NCBI GenBank assembly: GCA_039197065.1
Contig: JBCCUL010000022.1
Coordinates: forward strand, 19,135 to 83,134
Source: JANQPX01 sp039197065
Lineage (GTDB): Bacteria > Pseudomonadota > Alphaproteobacteria > Geminicoccales > Geminicoccaceae
Length of the DNA stretch: 64,000 bases
Direction: 5' to 3'
A program made the position numbers and the translations under genes. Position 1 is the stretch's first letter, and every line of letters starts with the position of its first letter. The notes beneath the pieces are model-generated. The model did not search any database. It had not been told where the DNA came from and saw nothing but the letters and a program-made list of their open reading frames with translations. This document shows positions 1 through 8,927 of this stretch, piece after piece.

Positions 1-234
<234 letters not shown>

Positions 235-286
235 CGGCAGCGCCGTCGGGCTGGACTTTTTCGTGTGGGCTGGCCATGTCTCGGGC

Positions 287-1534
287 ATGGCCAGTTCCTT
301 TCGGATAACGGACGCAGATAGAGCCCATCAGCCGGTCATCGTCGGCGGCGGCCATAGCGGCCTGCTGCTGGCGCTCGCCCTTTCCCGCTACGGACTCCGC
401 CCCACCATCCTGGACACCGACAACGTCGACCAGGTGCTGGCAGCACAATTTGATGGGCGGGCGCTTGCTTTGATGCAGGGATCGAAGCGGGTTTTTTCGG
501 CACTTGGCCTCTGGGAGCATTTCGAGAAGCTGGCGACGCCGATCGACGGCGTGCATGTCACCGATGTCGGCACCGGCGGCTCGATCGCTTATGATGCGAA
601 GGAGGTTGGCGGTGAGGCGTTCGGTTACGGCGTCGAGACGCGGCTTTTGCGCAGCAGGCTTCTGGAACTGGTGCTGGACGACCCTTCGATCCGCCATCTC
701 GGGGCGTCGTGCCTGGAGAAACTGGAACGTCATGCGGGCGGCGTTCGCCTTATGCTCGATGACGGCCACGTGCTGGAAGCACCGCTGGTGATCGGCGCCG
801 ACGGCCGAAGGTCGACCGTCCGCCGGCTGGCGGGCATCGGTGTCGATCGGATCGACTATCGTCAGACGGCGATGACGTTTGCCTTTCGCCATGCGGAACC
901 GCATGACCATCGCGTCAGAGAATTCATGAGCGAGGCGGGGCCGCTCGCCCTGCTGCCGATCGGCGAGAAGATCTGTTCCGCGACCTGGATCGAGCGGCCC
1001 GACGTCGCCGAGGCGCTGATCGCAGCACCGCCTGATAGTTTGCTCGACGCCTTATGCGAGCGCCAGGACAACGCGCTACAGCCGCTAGAAATTCTGGGCC
1101 GGCCGGCGGCTTTTCCTCTCAGCGCCGAGACCGCAAAGAGCTATGGAGCTCCGCGGGTAGCACTGGTCGGCGATGCCGCCCATGGCCTGCACCCCATCCA
1201 TGCGCAGGGCTGGAATCTCGGCGTGCGCGATATCGCGGCACTAGCCGAAGTCCTGGTGGGAGCTGCGACATCCGGCCAGGATCTCGGTGCCGGCGAGATC
1301 GTGCAGCGCTATGCCCGCTGGCGCATGAACGATGCGCGCATGATCCTCGGCCTCACCGACGGTCTGAACCGCATGTTCTCCACCGACTTCATCCCCGCCA
1401 AAATCCTCCGCCGCACCAGCCTTGCCGTGCTCGACAAGGTCGCACCGGTCAAACACTGGGTCATGCGTCGCGGCATGGGCATCGACGGGGTCGCAGGTGA
1501 CCTGCCAAGACTGGCGCGTGGCGAGGCATTGTGA
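287..1534 (+). CDS. UbiH/Coq6-family FAD-dependent monooxygenase
   Basis: The product is a flavoprotein hydroxylase of the UbiH/UbiF/Coq6 family, which hydroxylates the aromatic ring of ubiquinone precursors at the inner membrane. Near the N-terminus VIVGGGHSGLLLALALSRYG is the FAD Rossmann turn, with His in a usually small position. GADGRRSTVRR lies mid-protein, and GDAAHGLHPIHAQGWNLGVRD near residue 290 is the second FAD ribityl motif. An upstream in-frame GTG exists at 263, but the ATG at 287 fits the family N-terminus better. Length (415 aa) is normal. The exact ring position hydroxylated cannot be told from sequence. Confidence 0.85.
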   Translation: MASSFRITDADRAHQPVIVGGGHSGLLLALALSRYGLRPTILDTDNVDQVLAAQFDGRALALMQGSKRVFSALGLWEHFEKLATPIDGVHVTDVGTGGSIAYDAKEVGGEAFGYGVETRLLRSRLLELVLDDPSIRHLGASCLEKLERHAGGVRLMLDDGHVLEAPLVIGADGRRSTVRRLAGIGVDRIDYRQTAMTFAFRHAEPHDHRVREFMSEAGPLALLPIGEKICSATWIERPDVAEALIAAPPDSLLDALCERQDNALQPLEILGRPAAFPLSAETAKSYGAPRVALVGDAAHGLHPIHAQGWNLGVRDIAALAEVLVGAATSGQDLGAGEIVQRYARWRMNDARMILGLTDGLNRMFSTDFIPAKILRRTSLAVLDKVAPVKHWVMRRGMGIDGVAGDLPRLARGEAL

Positions 1535-2083
1535 GCCGGAAGGGCTCCTTTCATGCCAACCTTCATTTTTGGTTAACGCGATCGGGTTAGAACGACCTGT
1601 CTCGCTGGTCCATGCGATCCTGGGAATCCGCGCCCGGTCAGCTCTTCTTTGCCGGTGGACGGACTCCCAGGATCGCATGGACCATGAACAGCATTATCAA
1701 GCCGGGATTAAGAAAGGGTTAAGGCCGGATGAGAAGGCGGCGGTTGCGTCAGTTATCCGAAGGCAGGCGAAGGTCGGCGCACTAACGGAATGAAAGAGGT
1801 CATGGGTTGGGCTGGTTGGTATTACCGGTTTCGCAATCTGTTGAGAACAAAACGATCGAACTCACCATCCAAGTTTGAGCCGGTAATGCAAGTCTTCCGC
1901 GTGGAAGGCCCCTATTTCCCTGAGAGTCCTGACGATGTTTGGCATGGTAGTTCTCTACTTCCCCCGCAGCGCGTCGACGCCTTTTTGATGCGTGAACCTT
2001 CGCTGCATGATCGTCCCCGATGCTTGAACGACACTCGACCTGCTGCAAAGATCGATGCTGACTGAGTAAGGGAGGTTGCGTCG
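1535..2083. other. Intergenic region without a supported gene (549 bp)
   Basis: The region holds the long hairpin element at 1606-1684. The open frames here (for example 1790-2065) have no recognisable domain, no convincing ribosome binding site and codon use unlike the neighbours, so no gene is called. A promoter for the downstream cytochrome c gene is expected here, but no strong one was seen. Confidence 0.6.
1606..1684. repeat. Long hairpin intergenic element, copy 1
   Basis: Two 25-bp arms (1606-1630 and 1660-1684) are inverted copies with one mismatch, around a 29-nt loop. The left arm begins TGGTCCATGCGATCCTGGG. A second copy lies at 22795-22876 with the same design and the same single mismatch position. 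Between the copies one arm position changes from T to C while its partner changes from A to G, so pairing is preserved. Both copies are preceded by CTTCAT then GTTAACGC and followed by TTAAGAAA. It is probably a non-autonomous interspersed repeat or structured RNA; no matching family is recognised. Confidence 0.8.
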
Positions 2084-2449
2084 ATGTTGAGAAGCTACTT
2101 ACTGACCGTTCTGATGTGTTTTTGGAACCTTGCAGCCTTGGGAGGCAGTGACGCCACCAAGGCCGAAGACGCAGATACGACCGTGATGGTAGAGGAGATC
2201 GACATGGAGGCGGCCGAGACGATCTTCAAGAAATCCTGCCGAGCCTGCCACGGCAACAAGGGGCAGGGTGCAGCCAGCTATCCCAAAATTTCCGACAAGG
2301 AACCCGCATACATCGCGGAAATGCTCGAGCGCTATCGGTCCGGCGAGAAGATCGGGCCCAACTCGATACTGATGATCCAGCACGCCAAGACGTTGTCCGA
2401 CGAGGATATTGCCAACCTCTCGGTCTATGTTGCTACAGCTTTCGACTGA
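2084..2449 (+). CDS. Small periplasmic class I cytochrome c
   Basis: The product is a 121-aa monohaem electron carrier. The N-terminus (about residues 1-22) is a hydrophobic export signal. The haem-binding CRACH lies at residues 52-56, and Met residues in SILMIQHAK near residue 98 offer the sixth haem ligand. GAASYPKISDKEPAYIAEMLERYRSGE is typical of cytochrome c4/c553-like domains. It lies 163 bp upstream of the PQQ-type dehydrogenase gene on the same strand, so it may be that enzyme's electron acceptor (inference). A GGGAGG ribosome binding site precedes the ATG. Confidence 0.85.
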   Translation: MLRSYLLTVLMCFWNLAALGGSDATKAEDADTTVMVEEIDMEAAETIFKKSCRACHGNKGQGAASYPKISDKEPAYIAEMLERYRSGEKIGPNSILMIQHAKTLSDEDIANLSVYVATAFD

Positions 2450-2612
2450 TCCTGCGAAGAATTTAAGGGAGTCGGAAACGTCGCGCTGAGCCCGCGCGGC
2501 GGCGTTGACCGATCTCAGGCCCGAGATTACCGTTAAAGAACCTCGCCGATTAGGACAGCAAGGGTGAAGAACACCTTACGGTTGGCGAGAAACACATCAC
2601 AGGGAGGATACT

Positions 2613-3905
2613 ATGTCTGGCTCCACGACCAGCTCGAAACTGTCGATCATTGCGTCACTTCTTGCCGGAACCGCGATCTTGTCAGCGCCGGCGTTTGCCC
2701 AGAGTGGCATGAATACAACCAGCCTCCAGTCCGAGGTCCATCTTGACGGATTGGAAAACCCTTGGGACATGGCGTTCCTCGACGACGGTACGATGCTGTT
2801 CAGCGAAAAATGCAAGGGTCTTTCGGTGCGCATGCCTGATGGAAGCGTCAACGCGCTTTACGGTGTCGGTGAAACCGAGGGCTATGCTTCGAGCGGTGCG
2901 GACCTCTTCTGCGAGGGGCAAGCGGGCATGATGGGCGTCGCGTTCGATCCCGATTTTGCCAGCAATCGCCGCATCTACGTCTATTCGACGTCGAACATGT
3001 CGGACCCGCACACGAACCGGTTGATGCGTTTCACGGTCAACGACGACTTCACCGGCGTCTCGGACCGCACCGATATCATCGACGACGTGCCCTATAAGAT
3101 GGCGGCGTCCGACCACCCGTTCGGCGGCCCTGGCGCGCATAATGGCGGGCGGGTGCGCTTCGGTCCCGAAGGTTCTCTCTGGCTGACCACCGGCGATACC
3201 CACAATGGCGAAGTGCCGCAAAGCCCGACGATGATGGGCTCCAAGGTGATCCGCGTCGACACCGACGGCAATGCGCATCCCGACAACAATCCGCCCGAGG
3301 GCTTTGACAAGCGGACCTACACCTACGGGCACCGGAACGTTCAGGGTATCGCCTTCCATCCAGAGACCGGGCAGGCAATAGCCGCAGAACACGGGCCGTG
3401 GCATTCGGATGAGATCACGATCCTCGAGAATGGCGGCAACGCCGGCTGGGATCCGCGGCCCAACATGGCCGGGCGCGAAGACTGCCCGGGCGACTATTGC
3501 GGTTACAGCCCGAACCAGGAAGACGGCATGAACCGCTACGAGCGAGCGGCCTATATGCCGATGACCGATTTCGACACCTATCCCGATGCCATGGCGCCGA
3601 TCTGGAACAACAACGGATGGTCGCAGGGCACCTCCTCGGCGGCGTTCCTCGAGGGCGAAGCCTGGGGCGACTGGGATGGCGCCATGGTCATTGGCATCAT
3701 GGGGATCGGCTTCGGCGGGACGCCCATCGGTCAGCGCATCGACGTCATCCACTTCAACGAAGACAACAACGACCTCGAAGACGTGACGGAGATGACCTTG
3801 CCGATGGAGCCTGGACGGTTCCGGTCGGTCGTCATGGGGCCGGATGGAAGTCTCTACACGGCCATCGATGAGGGCACGATCTACAAGCTGACACCTGGCA
3901 GCTGA
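2613..3905 (+). CDS. Periplasmic PQQ-dependent sugar dehydrogenase (glucose/sorbosone dehydrogenase family)
   Basis: This is a 430-aa exported beta-propeller oxidoreductase of the soluble glucose dehydrogenase/YliI family, which oxidises aldoses or related sugars with PQQ. Residues 1-29 form a cleavable signal peptide ending APAFA. Family landmarks are GLENPWDMAFLDDGTMLFSE, GPGAHNGGRVRFGPEGSLW with the expected catalytic His at residue 176, TYGHRNVQGIAFHP and AAEHGP. Several extra cysteines (around 67, 100 and 295-300) suggest disulfides. An AGGGAGG site precedes the ATG. Pairing with the upstream cytochrome c suggests electron transfer to the respiratory chain. The substrate is unknown. Confidence 0.85.
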   Translation: MSGSTTSSKLSIIASLLAGTAILSAPAFAQSGMNTTSLQSEVHLDGLENPWDMAFLDDGTMLFSEKCKGLSVRMPDGSVNALYGVGETEGYASSGADLFCEGQAGMMGVAFDPDFASNRRIYVYSTSNMSDPHTNRLMRFTVNDDFTGVSDRTDIIDDVPYKMAASDHPFGGPGAHNGGRVRFGPEGSLWLTTGDTHNGEVPQSPTMMGSKVIRVDTDGNAHPDNNPPEGFDKRTYTYGHRNVQGIAFHPETGQAIAAEHGPWHSDEITILENGGNAGWDPRPNMAGREDCPGDYCGYSPNQEDGMNRYERAAYMPMTDFDTYPDAMAPIWNNNGWSQGTSSAAFLEGEAWGDWDGAMVIGIMGIGFGGTPIGQRIDVIHFNEDNNDLEDVTEMTLPMEPGRFRSVVMGPDGSLYTAIDEGTIYKLTPGS

Positions 3906-3914
3906 TCCGCGAAC

Positions 3915-3941
3915 AGGCCGCGCGACAGGGGCGCGCGGCCT
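3915..3941. terminator. GC-rich hairpin between convergent genes
   Basis: AGGCCGCGC pairs with GCGCGGCCT across a 9-nt loop between the ends of two convergent genes. There is no T run on either side, so factor-independent termination is uncertain. It may act as an mRNA 3'-end stabiliser. Confidence 0.5.
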
Positions 3942-4329
3942 AGTCTCCGAAGACCAGCGCTTCGGGCAGTTCGAAGCGCTGGTCATCGACCCTGACATGG
4001 AACAGACCGCTGTCCAGGCGCCAGTCGGTGTCCGTGCCGACGCCCGACATCGTCGCGTTGCCGCGAAGGAATTCCCCGTCAGAGAAGGTCAGCGTTCGCG
4101 CAAAGCCATTCGGGAACGTCACGACGACGGCGGCTGATTCGCCGGCGCGGGCGACCTTCGCATCGCATATGCCCAGGGATTGACCGACCTCCTGCGCGCA
4201 ACGAACCTCACCTACCGCCTTAAAGTCGCCCGACTTGGCGCGCTTGCCTGCAGCCGACATGTCTGCGAAGGCAGCACTCGGCAAAACCAAGATAAAGATC
4301 AATGAGAGCGTTGATGCATGACAACGCAT
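3940..4329 (-). CDS. Hypothetical secreted protein (129 aa)
   Basis: No family is recognised. Residues 1-22 look like a signal peptide (MRCHASTLSLIFILVLPSAAFA, cleaved after AFA). The mature part is about 107 residues, rich in beta-strand-type sequence, with two cysteines (near 44 and 54) that could form a disulfide. It ends convergently against the sugar dehydrogenase gene, sharing the hairpin at 3915-3941. Codon use matches the neighbours, and the frame is intact with a stop inside the hairpin. Confidence 0.6.
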   Translation of the reverse strand: MRCHASTLSLIFILVLPSAAFADMSAAGKRAKSGDFKAVGEVRCAQEVGQSLGICDAKVARAGESAAVVVTFPNGFARTLTFSDGEFLRGNATMSGVGTDTDWRLDSGLFHVRVDDQRFELPEALVFGD

Positions 4330-4536
4330 CGCTTTACTCCTCGATTACCGCAGTCATTGTCGCTGATTGTCATCATGCGGATTTTTGGACGGCCGGAGTA
4401 TTGCTGGTAGCAAAAATGGCACGAATCCTGAGCCGGTCTTGTGATCGCTACCCGCCTTCTCATCTGCGGCGCATACCCGTCGACTGCCTGGCACGTTTTT
4501 CGCCGACGGCCGCAACCCAATGCCGTGGCCACGCCA

Positions 4537-5817
4537 CTAGGCGGCGAGGATGCGGATGTGGCGTTTTTTGCCTGAGGAGATTTTTAGGACGCCGTCTTGC
4601 AGGTCGTCGGTTTTGACCATCAGGTCTTCGTTGCTGATGCGGTCGTCGTTGAGGCGAGCGCCGCCGCCACGGATCAGGCGGCGGGCTTCGCCCTTGCTCA
4701 TGACCAGGCCGGCGCGCTGCAGGAGGTCGAGGATGTTGATGCCGGTTTGGAATTCGCCGTTGTCGATCTCGACGGTCGGCAAGCCTTCCAGGCTTTCCGT
4801 ATCGCTCCCGAAGACCGCGCCGGCGGCACCGGCGGCTTCCTCGGCGGCGGCGCGGCCGCGGCAAAGGCTGGTGGCTTCGAGCGCCAGGATCTTTTTGGCC
4901 TCGTTGATCTCGGAACCTTGGAGGGCTTCGAGTTTGGCGATCTCGTCCAGCGGGAGGTCGGTGAACAGCTTCAGGAAGCGGCCGACATCTGCGTCTTCGG
5001 TGTTGCGCCAATATTGCCAATACTCGAAGTCGGAGAGGCGTTCCTTGTTGAGCCAGATCGCGCCCGCGGCCGACTTGCCCATCTTGGCGCCTGAAGCTGT
5101 GGTGATCAGGGGGGTGGTCAGGCCGAACAGGGTGCGGCGCTCGACGCGGCGGCCGAGTTCGACGCCGTTCACGATATTGCCCCACTGATCCGAGCCGCCC
5201 ATCTGCAGCTCGCAGTCATAGCGCCTCGCCAGCTCGACGAAGTCGTAGGCCTGCATGATCATGTAATTGAATTCGAGGAAGGTCAGCGGCTGCTCGCGAT
5301 CGAGACGGAGCTTCACCGAGTCGAAGGTGAGCATGCGGTTGATGGTGAAGTGGGGTCCGTAGTCGCGCAGCAGCTGGATGTAGTTCAGGTGATCCAGCCA
5401 GTCCGCATTATTCACCATCAGACCGGCGCGGCCGGTTTCGTTGACTTTGCCGGTGTCGCTGGCCTCTACGTCCAGGAAGCTGCTGAGCGAGCGTTTGATG
5501 CCTTCGAGATTGACGGCGAGCTTCTCGTCGGTGAGGAGCTGGCGGCTTTCTTCCTTGCCGGAGGGATCGCCGACCTTCGACGTGCCGCCGCCGACCAGGG
5601 CGATCGGCCGGTGGCCGGTGCGCTGCAGGAGGCGAAGCATCATGATGCCGACGAGATTGCCGACATGCAGGCTGTCCGCGGTGGCGTCGAAGCCGATATA
5701 GGCGGTCAGGCGCTTCGATGCGGCCAGCTGATCGAGGGCGTCGAGGTCGGTCGCCTGATGAAGGAAGCCGCGTTCGACCACGGCCTGGATGAATTCGGAA
5801 CGATGGGCGCGCATCAA
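4537..5817 (-). CDS. tyrS: Tyrosyl-tRNA synthetase
   Basis: This class Ic aminoacyl-tRNA synthetase charges tRNA-Tyr. The HIGH-type signature is HVGN at residues 51-54 and the KMSKS-type loop is KMGKS at 245-249. YIGFDATADSLHVGN, FLEFNYMIMQAYDF and GGSDQWGNIVNG are family-typical tyrosine-pocket sequences. The last 60 residues (LLQRAGLVMSKGEARRLIRGGGARLND) form an S4 RNA-binding domain. Length of 426 aa is usual. It ends about 200 bp from the secreted-protein gene and is followed upstream, on the same strand, by an alpha/beta hydrolase gene. Confidence 0.97.
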   Translation of the reverse strand: MMRAHRSEFIQAVVERGFLHQATDLDALDQLAASKRLTAYIGFDATADSLHVGNLVGIMMLRLLQRTGHRPIALVGGGTSKVGDPSGKEESRQLLTDEKLAVNLEGIKRSLSSFLDVEASDTGKVNETGRAGLMVNNADWLDHLNYIQLLRDYGPHFTINRMLTFDSVKLRLDREQPLTFLEFNYMIMQAYDFVELARRYDCELQMGGSDQWGNIVNGVELGRRVERRTLFGLTTPLITTASGAKMGKSAAGAIWLNKERLSDFEYWQYWRNTEDADVGRFLKLFTDLPLDEIAKLEALQGSEINEAKKILALEATSLCRGRAAAEEAAGAAGAVFGSDTESLEGLPTVEIDNGEFQTGINILDLLQRAGLVMSKGEARRLIRGGGARLNDDRISNEDLMVKTDDLQDGVLKISSGKKRHIRILAA

Positions 5818-5865
5818 TCAAACTCTTCTTCGGTAATCTTCTGTCGCCGGCGAAGGAGCCGGCCG

Positions 5866-6666
5866 TCAGCCGGCCTTGGCGACGACCTCGTCCTTATCAT
5901 CGGCATCGTTATCGGAGGAGGCGTCGTCTTCGTCACCGTCCTCGGCATCGTCGCCGTCGGCCTTGTCGGAAGCAGGCTTGGCCTTGGCGGCCTTTCGGCC
6001 GGTGGTTGCCTTCGCCTCCTCCTCGATGGCTTTGAGACGCATGTCGAGATAGCTCTCGATGGTCTCGTTCAGACGATCGAGACAGCCGGTGAAGAAGTGA
6101 TCGGCGCCGGGCAGGATCTCCATGCCCATCTCGAGGCCGCGCTGCTGCTTCAGCTTTTCCACCAGCTTCTCGACCGATTCGACCGTCACCAGCGTATCGC
6201 GATCGCCATTGACGATCAGGCCGGAGGAGGGGCAGGGCGCCAGGAAGCTGAAGTCGTAGAGATTGGCCGGCAAGGCGACGCTGATGAAGCCCTGGATTTC
6301 CGGACGGCGCATCAGGAGCTGCATGCCGATCCAGGCGCCGAAGGAGATGCCGGCGACCCAGACACCCTTGGCGTTCGGGTTGTAGAGCTGCATCCAGTCC
6401 AGCGCCGCGGCGGCGTCGCGCAGTTCGCCCTGACCATGGTCGAAGCTTTCCTGGGAACGGCCGACGCCACGGAAATTGAAGCGCAGCACCGAGAAGCCGC
6501 GTTTCACGAACATGTGATAAATGTCGTAGACGATACGATTGTTCATCGTACCGCCATGCAGCGGATGCGGATGCAAGACCACCGCCAGCGGCGCATCGCG
6601 CTCGGTGGCGTGGTGGTAGCGGCCCTCCAGCCGACCGTCGGCGCCGTTGAAGATGACTTCCGGCAT
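5866..6666 (-). CDS. Alpha/beta hydrolase with an acidic C-terminal tail
   Basis: The product is a serine hydrolase of the type annotated as dienelactone-hydrolase-like or KANL3/Tex30-like. The start VVLHPHPLHGGTMNN carries the oxyanion region, FNFRGVGRSQ follows, and the nucleophile elbow is GISFGAW. Later INGDRDTLV supplies the acid and GADHFF the His. The core ends near residue 215. The last ~45 residues alternate Lys/Ala with long Asp/Glu runs (DGDDAEDGDEDDASSDND), probably disordered. It lies 48 bp upstream of tyrS on the same strand, so the two may be cotranscribed. The substrate is unknown. Confidence 0.8.
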   Translation of the reverse strand: MPEVIFNGADGRLEGRYHHATERDAPLAVVLHPHPLHGGTMNNRIVYDIYHMFVKRGFSVLRFNFRGVGRSQESFDHGQGELRDAAAALDWMQLYNPNAKGVWVAGISFGAWIGMQLLMRRPEIQGFISVALPANLYDFSFLAPCPSSGLIVNGDRDTLVTVESVEKLVEKLKQQRGLEMGMEILPGADHFFTGCLDRLNETIESYLDMRLKAIEEEAKATTGRKAAKAKPASDKADGDDAEDGDEDDASSDNDADDKDEVVAKAG

Positions 6667-6799
6667 TTATTGACTCCCTCCGCGCGTTCCCGCGCCGAAC
6701 TTCAGAACACCATTAAAGGCCAGTGACCTTACATGGGATCACCGTGCCCGGGGCGCCACCCGCATTGATGGGCGTATTCAGCTACTAATCGGCCGCGAC

Positions 6800-6815
6800 T
6801 GTGACATCGGTCACT
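6800..6815 (+). promoter_or_regulatory. CRP/FNR-type half-site pair upstream of cysE
   Basis: TGTGA-N6-TCACT lies between the divergent hydrolase and cysE genes, one base off the TGTGA-N6-TCACA pattern bound by CRP-like regulators. A TTGACT overlapping its right edge (6815-6820) could be a -35 element for cysE. This is based on pattern only. Confidence 0.35.
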
Positions 6816-6855
6816 TGACTGATATCGACAACATCGCAACATCATGGGCAGACTG

Positions 6856-6880
6856 CGCTGTGTTTAGCGTAAACGCAGCA
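6856..6880. promoter_or_regulatory. Palindromic operator candidate upstream of cysE
   Basis: Arms of 11 bp (6856-6866 and 6870-6880) match at 9 positions around a GCG centre; the inner GTTTA-GCG-TAAAC is perfect. It ends 32 bp before the cysE start, where a repressor would act. The regulator is unknown; a sulfur or Fe-S regulator would suit the operon content. Confidence 0.4.
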
Positions 6881-6912
6881 TTTATTGCAATCACGAACTG
6901 TGGCACCGGGTT

Positions 6913-7632
6913 ATGATCAAGACCCTGAAAGACGACATCAACGCCGTAGTCGAGCGCGATCCCGCCGCGCGATCCGCTTTCGAGGTGCTGGTCTGCTATC
7001 CCGGCTTGCATGCCGTCCTTTTTCACCGGGTGACCCACAAATTGTGGCTGCGCGGCTGGACGGTGACCGCGCGCTGGCTCTCCCAGGTCGCGCGCTGGTT
7101 GACCGGTATCGAGATTCACCCGGGCGCCACCATCGGCCAGCGCCTCCTGATCGACCATGGTATGGGCGTGGTGATCGGCGAGACCGCGGAGATCGGCGAC
7201 AATGTCACGCTTTATCAGGGCGTCACCCTGGGCGGCGTATCGCTCGATGCCGGCAAGCGGCATCCGACGCTCGAGGATGACGTGATCGTCGGCGCCGGCG
7301 CTGCGGTTCTCGGCCCGTTCACCGTTGGCAAGGCGGCGCGCGTCGGCTCGAACGCCGTGGTGCTGAAGGCGGTCGAGCCCGGCACGACCGTGGTCGGCGT
7401 GCCGGCTATGCCGACAGGACCACAGGAAGTGAACGAGTTCGATCAGGACTGTTTCCCCGCTTATGGCACGCTTCCAGGCGCCGCCGTCGATCCGGTTGCG
7501 CGAAGCCTGGATCGGCTGCAAGGCGAGATGCAGCGTCTGACGGCCAAGGTTGCCGAACTCGAAGCGCGCGACGCCGATCCGGCCGAGGTCGAGGAGGATA
7601 AGGTCGAGCAACTCGCTGTTTCCAAGCGTTGA
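6913..7632 (+). CDS. cysE: Serine O-acetyltransferase (EpsC/CysE type)
   Basis: The enzyme transfers acetyl from acetyl-CoA to serine, giving O-acetylserine, the carbon acceptor for cysteine synthesis. The N-terminal ~60 residues are the short helical domain of the EpsC-type enzyme (239 aa here, shorter than E. coli CysE). A left-handed beta-helix of hexapeptide repeats follows: IHPGATIGQRLLIDHGMGVVIGETAEIGDNVTLYQGVTLGG, with catalytic His at about 69 and 82. The C-terminal ~50 residues are probably helical and charged. It starts a plus-strand run with the cysteine desulfurase only 16 bp downstream, linking cysteine supply to cysteine use. Confidence 0.93.
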   Translation: MIKTLKDDINAVVERDPAARSAFEVLVCYPGLHAVLFHRVTHKLWLRGWTVTARWLSQVARWLTGIEIHPGATIGQRLLIDHGMGVVIGETAEIGDNVTLYQGVTLGGVSLDAGKRHPTLEDDVIVGAGAAVLGPFTVGKAARVGSNAVVLKAVEPGTTVVGVPAMPTGPQEVNEFDQDCFPAYGTLPGAAVDPVARSLDRLQGEMQRLTAKVAELEARDADPAEVEEDKVEQLAVSKR

Positions 7633-7648
7633 CGCTGAGCTGGGTTGC

Positions 7649-8770
7649 GTGGCGAACGCCGTCTATCTCGATTACAACGCGACAGCGCCTGTTAAACCCC
7701 GCGTTGTTGAGGTGGTTGCCGAGGCCATGGCCTCGGTCGGCAATCCATCCTCCGTGCACGCGGCAGGTCGAGCCGCACGAAAGCGCCTTTCCAGGGCGCG
7801 TGGGCAGATTGCAGCTCTTGTCGGCGCCTCGCCGGACCAGGTGATCTTCACCTCCGGCGGCACCGAAGCCAACAATCAGGCCCTTAAAGGCGAAGGGAAG
7901 GTCGCGGTCTCGGCGATTGAACATCCGTCCGTCCTGGCGCTCGCCGATGAAGATCATATCGTCCCTGTCAACGCCGACGGCGTGATCGATCTCCAAGCGC
8001 TCGACGAACTCTTGCGACGTCAGCGGCCATCCAGGCTCGCTGTGATGATGGCGAACAATGAAAGCGGGGTCATCCAACCGGTGAAGGACGTGGCGGCGAT
8101 CGCTCGCGAAGCTAGCGTTCGTCTCCATATCGATGCCATTCAGGCCGCTGGCAAAACTCCGATTGATTTCATCGATCTTGGCGCTGACACGCTCAGTCTC
8201 TCGGCTCATAAAATCGGTGGCCCTCAAGGCGTTGGCGCGCTCATCGTTCGGCCAGGCGTCGAGCCGGCGTCCTTGCTGAAAGGAGGGGCTCAGGAAAGCC
8301 GGCATCGGGCAGGCACCGAAAACCTGCCGGGCATTGTCGGATTTGGCGAGGCTGCTGCTCTGGCAGGGGCTGATCCCGGCTTTAAAGATCGCGTCAGCGC
8401 GCTTCGAGACCGCCTTGAGTCAGCCGTTCTCCAACAGTCCCCAGAGGTGCGGATCGCCGGCGGCCAGGCCGCCCGTCTGCCGAATACCAGCTGTCTCGTC
8501 TTCCCCGGCATAAGCCATGAGACCCAGCTCATTCATTTCGACCTCGCCGGAATCGCGGTTAGCGCCGGCTCCGCCTGCTCTTCCGGCAAAATCGGCCCGA
8601 GTCCGGTCTTGATGGCGATGGGTTTTTCGACGAGCGATGCAGCGTCCGGCATTCGGGTCAGCCTCGGCTGGAACAGCACGGACGAAGACGTCGATCATTT
8701 CATAAACGCTTGTCGTGAATTACTGGCGCGAACCCAACGTACAAGGAGCCAAAATGTGCGCATGGCGTGA
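7649..8770 (+). CDS. Cysteine desulfurase (NifS/IscS-like, class V aminotransferase fold)
   Basis: This PLP enzyme removes sulfur from cysteine as an enzyme-bound persulfide for Fe-S clusters and tRNA thiolation. The GTG at 7649 is chosen because it gives the family N-terminus ANAVYLDYNATAP; the longer open frame would overlap cysE. ANNESG, HIDAIQAAGK and SLSAHKIGGPQG carry the PLP site with Schiff-base Lys188. SAGSACSSGKIGPS carries the active-site Cys310. The tail after residue 320 is short, as in NifS-like forms. The downstream genes (Fe-S carrier, ferredoxin, MnmA) are all potential sulfur clients. Confidence 0.9.
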   Translation: MANAVYLDYNATAPVKPRVVEVVAEAMASVGNPSSVHAAGRAARKRLSRARGQIAALVGASPDQVIFTSGGTEANNQALKGEGKVAVSAIEHPSVLALADEDHIVPVNADGVIDLQALDELLRRQRPSRLAVMMANNESGVIQPVKDVAAIAREASVRLHIDAIQAAGKTPIDFIDLGADTLSLSAHKIGGPQGVGALIVRPGVEPASLLKGGAQESRHRAGTENLPGIVGFGEAAALAGADPGFKDRVSALRDRLESAVLQQSPEVRIAGGQAARLPNTSCLVFPGISHETQLIHFDLAGIAVSAGSACSSGKIGPSPVLMAMGFSTSDAASGIRVSLGWNSTDEDVDHFINACRELLARTQRTRSQNVRMA

Positions 8771-8829
8771 GCGGTTTACGCATCATGCGACCGCAAAGAG
8801 CATCTAACGTAAAACGCAAGAAAAAGGCC

Positions 8830-8855
8830 TTGATTTAGCCCAAAAGTCCTATAAT
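8830..8855 (+). promoter_or_regulatory. Candidate sigma-70 promoter of the metallopeptidase gene
   Basis: A perfect TATAAT (8850-8855) lies in an AT-rich stretch 72 bp before the gene, with TTGATT (8830-8835) upstream. The 14-bp spacing is shorter than usual, so the -35 assignment is weak. Confidence 0.35.
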
Positions 8856-8927
8856 CCTCCTCATTATTAGGCAATTGAACAGTCGAATGACGGGTTTTGA
8901 ACGAAGAATATTGCCAAGGGAGGAGCT

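Noticed and set aside
1790..2065. 91-codon plus-strand open frame upstream of the cytochrome c gene
   Set aside because: Composition unlike neighbouring genes and no recognisable features.
2682..3998. 438-codon minus-strand open frame opposite the sugar dehydrogenase gene
   Set aside because: His/Arg/Val-rich translation without domains; the plus strand encodes a clear enzyme, so this is a GC-driven shadow frame.
5350..6726. 458-codon plus-strand open frame opposite tyrS and the hydrolase gene
   Set aside because: It spans two genes and the gap between them and has no motif; shadow frame.
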